A stretch of DNA of 64,000 nucleotides from Scalesia atractyloides. Its lineage: Eukaryota; Streptophyta; Magnoliopsida; Asterales; Asteraceae. The stretch is taken from assembly GCA_947069175.1 (NCBI GenBank), contig CAMTDV010000030.1, positions 97,178,411-97,242,410 of the forward strand, given 5' to 3'. The translations under genes and the position numbers were made by a program. The notes under the pieces were generated by a model. It had not been told where the DNA came from, did not search any database, and saw only the letters and a program-made list of their open reading frames with translations. This document shows positions 56,201 through 64,000 of this stretch, one piece after another (position 1 is the first letter of the stretch; each line of letters starts with the position of its first letter).

Positions 56201-56887
56201 TTGTGGTGGACAAGGTGATATACTCTCTGGAAGGTACTTTGCTTATTAGCCTTAACCGAAACCAAAGTCAAAACATATAAATTCTCAAGACAAGTGAAAA
56301 AGGGCCGGGTTGGGTTTGGGTTGACTCACCAACACGTTCTTTGTTCTTTTCTTGAACTTCATAAAGAATTAACATATTAAATATGATCGCAAATAACTAC
56401 AAATTAAAATAATTATCCAGTATTTTGTGAATAACACAGTTTAGGAGGTTGCAATCACTTTGTTATGCAATGGCAACTTTTTAACATTTTTGACCCGTTT
56501 CCTTTCTAGCTAAGTTTTTAAGCTATGTTGACCAGTGTTGCAGTATTCTTGGCTTGGGCCCGGAAGCTTGTTGATAAAGAGGGGCCACTATGAGCCCCAC
56601 AATGTTGGGTTGTATCGCGGGGTCTGCTTTGATGAGGAAAGCTGCATCACTTGCTTTTGAGGATAAGAAGAGATCAACCCTCACCACTGATATAATCGAA
56701 TGCTTAGGAAGAAGGTAAGCTGCATACGTTTCCGATATGATATTAGGGGGTGTTTGGATTTGCATTTCACAAAATGTATCTCTTGTTATCTTACAAAAGG
56801 TTTTTGCAGTCAACCGAATTTTATAAAATTCGTCTAACTGTAGTTGCATTTTTGTGCAGTTTGGAGGATATTTGTCCGGTTGGTTGA
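53281..56887 (+). CDS. NAXD: ATP-dependent NAD(P)H-hydrate dehydratase, ten exons, frame break in exon 9
   Basis: A repair enzyme that dehydrates damaged NADHX/NADPHX back to NAD(P)H using ATP, in plastid, mitochondrion and cytosol in plants. Exons: 53281-53389, 53541-53617, 54240-54349, 54426-54540, 55015-55077, 55197-55360, 55453-55514, 56167-56233, 56536-56714, 56860-56887; all borders GT/AG. Motifs: GKIAVLGGCREYTGAPYFS, CLVIGPGLGRDP, VIDGDGLFLVT, TPNVNEYKRL, GGVTILRKG and the catalytic GGQGDILSG. Exon 9 (179 bases, 180 needed) reads VAVFLAWARKLVDKEGPL then stop. The normal tail (TMLGCIAGSALMRKAAS, RSTLTTDIIECLGRS, LEDICPVG) is in the next frame, so one base is missing near 56585-56592. 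The ATG at 53281 gives a form without a transit peptide; a transit-like reading from 53177 is in another frame. Only the frame break suggests inactivity. Confidence 0.85.
53690..54150 (+). repeat. About 120-bp tandem repeats in NAXD intron 2
   Basis: The blocks ATGTTTTATA, TAGCGTCATCA, TGGGCCGTATGATACCAATG, a G-rich run and ACTGGCAC(G/A)TCATACGGGCC recur two to three times (starting about 53758, 53869, 53988). GGCCGTATG and CATACGGGCC words give many short inverted pairs. Confidence 0.8.
54640..54850 (+). repeat. Tandem GCGTAATTATGCAAATAA repeats in NAXD intron 4
   Basis: GTAATTATGCAAATAA(C/T)(A/G)TGC and GTAATTAGGGTTTAACCCAACCC-like units alternate six to eight times. Non-coding minisatellite. 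Confidence 0.8.
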
Positions 56888-58727
56888 AGCTTTGGATGTT
56901 ACTTAATTATCATGTTGTCTTTTTTTTTCTTTCACTTGGGAGTTTTTATGAGTTTGAAGGATATTTTATTTTCGTTTCGAGTCAATGAGCAAGTTTGGAA
57001 TAAATGCAGAAGTTTAGGTGCATATTTGGTCTGCAATTACAAGGTTGGAGCTTCAACGATCATGTCGTCTTCATATTCATCTAATTTAGACTTTTACTAA
57101 ATTTAAGAATGAAAAGAATACGAGGGCCGGATTTGTTACAGTTCAAATGTTTACAAAGTGAAGTCCATATCGATGTTTCTTTGAAAGTTTTTATATCCTA
57201 AAGGCTACCCGTTAAACTCTTGACCCATGATTGTCACTTCAGCATCACCATCTCCTTCTATCTCCCACCTGCATCCCTCAACCTATATTATACTCATTCC
57301 TCATCCTTTGCCCTCTTTCTAATATTTTAAAAGAAAAGTAGATAAAGAGAGTGGGAGAGAGAGATGGAGGCACGGGCTTGCTGTGATTTCACGAGACCAA
57401 GACGGCAAGACCCCCCTCCACGTCAGCACACCAGGGACGCTCCCGCTGGTATAATACCCGACCAAAGATTAGGATGGTAAAATCAAATCTAGATCAGACA
57501 ATCCTAGTGAAGTGTCCTTTTCGTAGGACAACTTATCTGAAATAACATTTTGAATGGACGAGAACTCAAAACACATTACTTCAAAGATTAGGTTATTAAA
57601 GATTTTCAAATGTTTGAATAAGAAATCAACCCTCACCCTTTCAAATATATGCGCACTTACCCATACTTTAGTGGTATGATACGATGCTTACTTTTAATAA
57701 GTTGCGTGGGTTCAAATCTTTACAAATGCAAAATTAGATGATATTTAGACGTAGAAAAATGCTGTTCAAAATATGAACCGTTTAGTTAGTTGGCCCATAT
57801 AATTTAACTGAAACCCTTGTGGTAAGCACTTGAGTCACTACTAACTCGGAATTGAAACCTTGAGTGGTATGTGCTTGAGTCACTACTGACTCAGGCTTGA
57901 ATGGTCTTTTGACTTTAACCCCTATTCAAGACTTTGATTTTAGCCACCATGTTTATGGATATTGGTAGGGTGCCATATTTTCTTCAAGAACGTATTCGAT
58001 TAAGTAAAATGTCACACACGCCAGATGGGTTGACGATACCTCAAAACGAAAGGAGAGAAATGAGAAGTCAGCCCAACCCGACCCATTTTGAGCCATACTA
58101 AACATGACACGACCCGTTGCCTAACCAACCATCTAGTGAACCCTACCTAAACATATATAGGATGTATCTATAGAATATACATATATATATATATATAAGC
58201 AACCAGCAATTGTGTAGGCCATTGAATGAGCAAACAATATACCTTCTGCATTGGATATCAGTTTAACTTTCCAGAAACCTGGTCCAGATATAACACATGT
58301 TTGCCGCCAACATCATAGAACAGCATTACAGTTAAGAACACGTAGGCACACACACATAGTTAAGTATGACTACAAGCATTCCATTCCTAATAAACCAGAT
58401 GAAAATTTAACCTTAATACAAATTCCCAATAGTAAGCGTTCGTCTACAGCCACCATTCTTCAGAATCCCATCTCGTGTAAGCTTCCTGTAACCACACAAA
58501 TCATCAAATCAATGTCGGTTTACAAAAGGGTCATTTTGGGTTATGGACTTATCATTTAATGACATTAACTGAAAACACTGCTGGTCAAGAAAAATATGCT
58601 TACTTTTCAAACCATCAGGTGTATCACTTAAATAAAAACAAAAGAAGTAAACCACAAAGGAAAATAAATATGAAAGCTTTCTAATTTCTACACTGCTCCA
58701 AACAATTTAGAAACTCAATATCATTAG
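56888..58727. other. Gene-free interval between NAXD and NF-YC
   Basis: Includes the NAXD 3-prime region. Around 57800-57900, GTGGTA(A/T)G(C/T)..CTTGAGTCACTACT(A/G)ACTC appears twice. A (TA)n run lies at 58180-58197. No coding sequence was recognised. Confidence 0.5.
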
Positions 58728-59265
58728 GAGTTAATTACTTTTTTCGTTCCTGTGGGTTTGTTGAAAATAACCATTACAGTCCATTAGTTTAAAAATGGCC
58801 AAAACAGTACCAGTAGTTTCACTTTTGTAATAATTACAGTCCACCTCCGTTAACCTCATCCAATTTACCGTTAAGTTTTTGGTGAAAAAACTAAAATACC
58901 CTGCATTTAAAAAACAATATATAAACAAATGATTTACGTTCTATGATTGTTAAAAAGAACCATTACTGTTCATTAGTCTAAGAATTGCCAAAATAGCAGA
59001 AGTACTTTCAGTTTAAACTAATGGACTGTAATGGTTATTTTCAACAAACCACTGGGACGAAAAACGTAACTAAGTCATTTGTTTATATATTGTTTTTTAA
59101 ATGTGGGTACTTTTGTCTTTTCACCAAGAACTTAACGGTAACGGAGGTGGATTGTAATAGTTACGAAAGTGAAAGTTTTGGCTAATGTACTGTTTTGCCA
59201 ATTTCTAAACTAATGGACTGTAATGGTTATTTTCAACTAACCACAAGGACGAAAAACGTAATTAA
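58728..59265. mobile_element. Foldback MITE near the NF-YC 3-prime end
   Basis: AGTTAATTACTTTTTTCGT at the left and, inverted, ATTAATTACGTTTTTCGTCC at the right, with long matching arms (GTAATGGTTATTTTCAAC, CCGTTAAGTT words). Flanks ATATCATTA and ATATCAGTT agree at 7 of 9 bases. Probably MULE-type. Confidence 0.65.
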
Positions 59266-59482
59266 TATCAGTTACAATTATTGTTATATAAACTTTACAT
59301 GTTCTCTTGCAATGTAGTACGATGCCCTTATCATGAAACTAGTTGCCAATCAACTCATATTCATCTATATATTATCTTACAAACACATGTGCAGGATAAT
59401 GAACATGAACGTTTGTTTTGCATGGTTAAAGTATAAGTCTGTGTTCACTATTAACAATGTGCATGATTTACCATATACCTGG
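59266..59482. other. Likely 3-prime untranslated region of NF-YC
   Basis: Non-coding sequence directly after the NF-YC stop on the minus strand. No certain polyadenylation signal. Confidence 0.4.
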
Positions 59483-60268
59483 TTAAGCATCTTCCTGCGG
59501 TTCTTGCTGTTGTTGTTGCGGCCACATAGGCTGAGCCATGTAAGGACGAGGCTGCTGCCCATAAAGCGCTTGAGGATCCACGGGCTTACCCATATACATC
59601 CCGGAACCACCAACTTGTGGCGGCGGCATATAGTAATACGGTAGACCCTCAGTCGGAGCTCCGACCGGAATGGGCCCACCTCTCGGGATTGTCGAACCAA
59701 TCACCTCATCTTTCAAATCTTCTCGTGGCACTATATCAACTAAAAAGTCAAAGATATCAGTCCTCGTGATTGCAGCTGCAATGTCGTTTTTCTGTAAAGT
59801 CCTCCTTTTGTTTTCCTCAGTGTGGTTCCATGACCTTAAAGTCAACTCGAGAATAAACATTTCACACGCGCGTGCGAATATCACCGGTGCTTCAGCGGAT
59901 ATCATCCTCACGTCTTCATCCGCTTTCATTATCTTTTTTATTCTAGCTAATGGGAGACTGTGGTTTTTGAAATCGGTAGTTTGTTCGATCTCGTGGAACT
60001 GGTTTGCCCAGAAGTTTTGGAGTTGTTGGTGCAGTTGTTGTTGCTGTTGCTGGTGGATGTGTTGGTACGCAAGTTGTTGTTGGGCCAGTTGGGCCGGGGG
60101 AGAAGGGAGACCGGAGGTTTGTGACGGTGGGACCGGCCCGCCAACCGATGCGGGGGGTACGATTCCCATCATTTGATTTGGGGGGTACGGTGCCATGTTG
60201 TACGGCATTTGAGTAGCGTTACCGACAGCCCCCATACCTGGGGCCTGCGCGTGACCTTGTTGATCCAT
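59483..60268 (-). CDS. NF-YC: Nuclear transcription factor Y subunit C (NF-YC)
   Basis: 261 residues, single coding exon. NF-YC pairs with NF-YB through histone folds; the dimer recruits NF-YA to bind CCAAT boxes, or CONSTANS-type proteins in flowering control. Start at 60268 (MDQQGHAQAPGMG); the ATG lies directly after an intron acceptor, so the leader is spliced. The N-terminal third is Pro/Met-rich then Gln-rich (about 62-84). The histone-fold core runs from about 105 to 185: LPLARIKKIMKADEDVRMIS, then APVIFARACEMFILELTLR, SWNHTEENKRRTLQKNDIA and TDIFDFLVDIVPRE. The C-terminal tail is Pro/Gln-rich. The length and core match the NF-YC3/NF-YC9 group. No lesion is seen. Confidence 0.95.
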   Translation of the reverse strand: MDQQGHAQAPGMGAVGNATQMPYNMAPYPPNQMMGIVPPASVGGPVPPSQTSGLPSPPAQLAQQQLAYQHIHQQQQQQLHQQLQNFWANQFHEIEQTTDFKNHSLPLARIKKIMKADEDVRMISAEAPVIFARACEMFILELTLRSWNHTEENKRRTLQKNDIAAAITRTDIFDFLVDIVPREDLKDEVIGSTIPRGGPIPVGAPTEGLPYYYMPPPQVGGSGMYMGKPVDPQALYGQQPRPYMAQPMWPQQQQQEPQEDA

Positions 60269-61770
60269 CTTCAAAACAAAAAACGTTAATATAAGAAAAT
60301 GTGGTTAAAAGTTAAAATAGTTGACGAACTATTCAACAAGTACATAATCAAAAGAGAAAACGTTAGCATACACACTGTGGGTAAAGAGTAAAGATTTGAA
60401 GATTTACATTTATAAAAAGGACTTGCTTCAATGGTATTAAGAATCCTTATTAACTATGAAAATCTAACCAAACCAAGCTACAAGTCTACAACTATCAATA
60501 TGACATCACATTTAAGATCAAAATGTATTAATATTTTACCTTATGTACCTCAACTCAAGTCCTTACCAATCTAACATGTGAATAAACAGAATTAACATTC
60601 AACATGAAAAGGCACACCACCTTGTAATCAATTCCAACAAAAACGACATTGGAAAAATCCATTTATTTTATAGCCACACTGTGCATGCATATTACTATAA
60701 TCTAAAGTCGGTTTCCATTACCTGAAGTATACATTGTTACCAAGAAGCCTAGGAATACATGATCAACAAGTGGTAAAGCTAGAAAACTAAGGTGCGGTAA
60801 ACGTAAAAACGACAATACAACACAATATTTCCAGCAGAAAAGTAAGTTCCTTTTCAAACAGAAGGTAACAAACATAACATCCACCAGTGTTGAAGTAGTC
60901 GCTAGTCTGGCGATGTGGTGGGGACTAGGGATGTGCAATAACCGAACCGTTAACCGAAACCGAACCAAAATTAACCGAAAGCTGGTTATCATTTTTTTGT
61001 ATCATCGGTTAACCAAACTGAACCATTTATATTTCATATATTTCTAGCTTTTATACCTCCATTTCATGTTTTATACTTTCATTACATGTATTTCTAGGCA
61101 AAAATTTTAGCTCTTGTTTGATTTGGTTATTAACCAAAATTAACTGAACCGAACTGAAAGCCGACAAATTAACTTAAGTAACCGAACCGATTAACTGATG
61201 ACTTTGGTTACGGTTAATGCTAATAACTGAACCGATCCGTGCACACCAGTGGGGACTAGGGATTAATCGGAATTAACAATAGAAATATAAACAAAAAATT
61301 CATCACACACACATGTTCAGATATTGACCTAGAAATAATGCCCCTGCATAATAACAAATCAAAGAACAAAACTAAACATAACTTCAAAACAAAGTAATTT
61401 ATTTTATCGTAAACCTAATTAACATCAGTGCTCTTAATCCTTCTAGGTTACATATTAATTAGTAAACAAATATTCTAAAAATTAGGGCATATATACACAA
61501 TAAAAAATCATTATATATACCTGGTATACTGTTTAGAAACTTGAAGAGCTGCTTCGATCAAACGCACAGCTAATTCAATTGAGAGAAAAATCTGAAATAA
61601 TAAGTGGATCGAGTTAAATAAGGGGGATTTCGTGTGCTGAATCGAATAGTTAAGAGGGTTAGAGATGAAACCTGTTGGATTGAGTAGCGAAGTGTGAGAA
61701 ATTGAAGAAGAGCTAGCTAGCTAGCTAGGGCTTGAAGTTGATCGAAAAAGGAAGTGAATGAATATGAATT
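60269..61770 (-). other. NF-YC 5-prime leader with two introns
   Basis: Inferred leader: first exon ending at 61672 (CCAACAG|GTTTCATC), second exon 61591-61521 (acceptor TTATTTCAG, donor CCAG|GTATAT), then a 1.25-kb intron (61520-60269) ending TTTTGAAG directly before the ATG. Long leader introns are usual in plant NF-YC genes. A GCTAGCTAGCTAGCTA run lies at 61715-61730. A hAT MITE sits in the long intron. Exon borders are predictions from consensus only. Confidence 0.55.
60926..61248. mobile_element. 323-bp hAT MITE in the NF-YC leader intron
   Basis: Flanked by the exact 8-bp duplication GTGGGGAC (60918-60925, 61249-61256), the hAT signature. It begins TAGGGATGTGCAATAACC, and the interior is dense in AACCGAACCG words. 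The surrounding CTAGTCTGGCGATG/GGGATTAATCGG sequence looks like another MITE into which it landed (compare 30690-30780). Confidence 0.85.
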
Positions 61771-61788
61771 GGAAATGGGGGTCTTATG

Positions 61789-61796
61789 TTTATATA
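61789..61796 (-). promoter_or_regulatory. Likely NF-YC TATA box
   Basis: The minus strand reads GCTATATAAACATAAG, placing transcription start near 61765, upstream of the predicted leader exons. Confidence 0.6.
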
Positions 61797-63304
61797 GCAA
61801 TCATTTTTATGGATGTTTGTTTGGCGTATTCATGTCTTATACTAAATTATATCTCTTAAAAATCAAATCCTAGTCTTTAATCTTAACCAGTGTTGTTGAC
61901 AAACAAGTCTGACTAAAGTATTGATGATTTATGTTTCACAAATCATTTTATATAATTGGGATTTACACCTAACTGAGAGAAATTTTAAGTTAATCTTAGG
62001 GGCTAAATTTATTAACTTACTGGCTTTTTAAAAAAACCAATAAGTCAATATAATGTTTGGTTAATTGAAAAAGACTTTTTGAAATAATTTTTGTATAGAA
62101 AGAAAAGTTAGTTTTGAGAAGGTAGTATTTTGTTACTTTTTGGAACTTTTTATAACTTTTCAAAACACAATTAGAGAATTACCCCTACCATAAGCTAATT
62201 CAAACACTTTTATAGAAAACAACTTATTAACTTATTTGCTTTTCCCATCCCTAAGCTAATCCAAACACTTTTTTAAAACTCATTTTCAAAAAATCATAAG
62301 TCAATAAGTTGTTTTAACGAAAAGTTCTTTTTAAGTTAAATAAGCTTAGCCAAACAAGCCCTCAATATGGTTAGGAGGTGTGATCTGATCACAAGCCTAA
62401 TGAATGGCGGTCAACTAGAGGGGTAAAAAAAACAGGTTTTAGAACTGAAACCATAAGAAGAAAAAAACCGGAACCGGTTTCAACCCGAACCGAACCGGGG
62501 TATTTGTATAGCGGTTAGCATTCTTGATCTTCGAAACCGGTTTTAAGTTGGTAAAAAGTGTCAACAAACATCAAGAATTAGTGAATCAAAGAGCATATGA
62601 AGCAAGAAGGATGGAGATTATATTGGGTTTAAGTTGGTGTTTCTTTGTACTATACTTAATTTTTCATTGACCAATGTAATAATTTTCAGTTGAAAAATGA
62701 AATGAAATGAATGTGGTTTCTTGATTTTGAATTAAACATAATGCATTGAACATTATGTATGTGTCACCGTTTGCTACAATGAAATCAAAACACCAAATTT
62801 ATATAAAAAATTGCACAAACAAGCAGAAAACATTGTGGTTTTAATTAAAGAGAATTGGATAAATCACAACACTTACAGTAACTTCTAATGGGTACGAACC
62901 GTCCATAACGACGCCCACATTGCCAAAGTTAGCTTGATAATCGTTCAATTGGGGGTGGAGTTGGATATAAATCGATAGAACATAGGGTTTTTGTTAATTG
63001 ATAGCGGAAAGAAGCCTTTAAACGTTGCTGAAGGGGTGAAATGACCAAAACACCCCTCACGCGTGGACCACGTGGGGGGAACTAACGACTCCGTGGATGA
63101 AAGGGAAACAGAGGGACATTATGTGTTAAAAGATGAAACGTCAAGTACGTAAGGTGTTAAGGGTGTACTTAAGGTGTGAATTCATGCTAACCATGGGGAC
63201 GAAAATTGCGATTTACCTTGCCTAGTTGTCCCGATACATAGGATCCGATATATTTAACAATATCTTAAAATCAAGTGGCTCCAGCTAAGCATCCAATTTC
63301 TTGA
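61797..63304. other. Upstream of NF-YC, gene-free
   Basis: 61990-62365 resembles a MITE ending GGGCTTGTTTGGCTAAGC (inverted at the right side), rich in AACTTATTGACTTA words. CCGGAACCGG/AACCGAACC words at 62430-62540 suggest a second. No coding sequence. Confidence 0.45.
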
Positions 63305-63538
63305 GTTTCAACAGGGCATGAAGGAAACCAAGTCGAATACCGTTGTCTGGACGAATGTGATGACGAAGAGGAGCATTCTTTCGGCCATTCCCCATGCCGG
63401 TTCCACGAACCGATCTATGAAGACAAATCTGATCCGGAGTTCTTACCGGACAAAGAACTGAAGACGGGGTTGGAAGTCTGCTTGTTGGTGCGAAGAGCTC
63501 TCAACGAGATTTTATTGTTCAAGAGGACAAGGCAATAG
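63305..63538 (+). CDS. Possible exon of an unrecognised gene
   Basis: An open stretch of 77 codons without ATG, preceded by an acceptor-like TTTCAACAG at 63306-63314. It reads GHEGNQVEYRCLDECDDEEE, HSFGHSPCRFHEPIYEDKSD, then PEFLPDKELK and a Leu-rich end before TAG at 63538. It is acidic and Cys/His-containing, with composition unlike the surrounding AT-rich DNA. I do not recognise a family. It may be a last exon, a pseudogene exon or captured sequence. Confidence 0.35.
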   Translation, partial: VSTGHEGNQVEYRCLDECDDEEEHSFGHSPCRFHEPIYEDKSDPEFLPDKELKTGLEVCLLVRRALNEILLFKRTRQ

Positions 63539-64000
63539 AAGACAGCCGATAACCATCTTGAATATGCAATGGTTTCTTCATGTATGTTTGATGATTTTTC
63601 TTTTTCACAAAGGTGATGAACAAGTCATCACATCTACAACAGTAGTACTTAAAAGATTATTAATACTTCCAAATTATGTTCCCCGGCCCAATCGGAGATC
63701 TAGCTGTTATAGTAATACTCGACGCATACCCATTCTAGAAGAAGAAAAAAAAAACAAATCCGGAAAAATGAACAAAGGAGCCGACGGTCCATTCAAATAT
63801 CTCAAACGGCTCAACGATAAAGGCATACAAAACTTGAGGACGTGTCTTTTTCAACGATGGGGAGAATGATGGTGCGACGGTATGTATAGACCCGCACATC
63901 ATGGTGGTGACAACAAGTTTTTCCTAGGATAACGGACCGTCATACAATGCATCACACGACACGACTATATAGCTAATGGACTTTTGTTAGATGAACCACA
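63539..64000. other. Right edge, unassigned
   Basis: A 103-codon open frame at 63558-63869 contains KKNKSGKMNKGADGPFKYLK and a basic middle; it is not recognised. It could be a decayed continuation of the preceding possible exon. Confidence 0.3.

Noticed and set aside
59670..60216. Plus-strand readings of 168 and 70 residues
   Set aside because: They are the antisense of the NF-YC coding exon; Cys/Trp-rich composition reflects its Gln and Pro codons.
1..64000. CRISPR array, operons or bacterial-type regulatory sites
   Set aside because: The sequence is plant nuclear DNA; regular repeats found are transposon or minisatellite in character, without spacer-repeat structure.

Overview
The window is plant nuclear DNA. 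Its genes have introns with GT/AG borders, it carries plant-only families (NF-YC, trichome-birefringence-like acetyltransferase, SRR1, MBOAT wax synthase, FERONIA-type kinase), it is AT-rich between genes, and transposons occupy most of it. The kinase arrangement and the style of the long terminal repeats suggest Asteraceae, but that is an inference. No bacterial, plastid or viral features were seen. Seven protein-coding loci can be supported. Minus strand: a FERONIA-like kinase (4399-5760), an MBOAT wax synthase (13016-14089), a small conserved two-exon gene (35442-36671), a TBL10-like wall acetyltransferase in four exons (41532-44591) and NF-YC (59483-60268, with a 5-prime leader reaching about 61.77 kb). 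Plus strand: NAD(P)H-hydrate dehydratase NAXD in ten exons (53281-56887), with a one-base frame break in exon 9. The seventh locus is SRR1, present as two damaged copies (2439-3734 and 21114-21956) inside a direct segmental duplication (1468-4422 and 20300-22672). The two copies are broken at different places. The genes belong to unrelated pathways, so there is no cluster or shared pathway here. Mobile DNA accounts for the rest. Three complete solo-LTR-like insertions of 2.4-3.2 kb have exact 5-bp target duplications (8680-11133, 27500-30672, 46749-49236), and a fourth is cut by the left edge (1-1064). A 446-bp solo LTR interrupts SRR1 copy 1. MULE-type foldback elements with 8- to 10-bp target duplications lie at 12135-12491, 32405-33279, 34579-34957, 37989-39797 and 40941-41395. 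Helitron-like elements occupy 6455-7040, 11454-12605 and 50653-52779. There are also hAT-like MITEs, LINE and copia pol fragments, and several unusual tandem arrays. Most unusual structure: the LTR at 46749-49236, shared in part with 1-1064, carries four tandem tRNA-like modules downstream of a TATA box and a fifth, opposite one upstream. Three of the four have turned the D-arm into an 11-bp hairpin and are spaced exactly 169 bp apart. Second in interest is a 1.8-kb MULE foldback whose centre holds an open reading frame of 298 codons captured from an unrecognised host gene.
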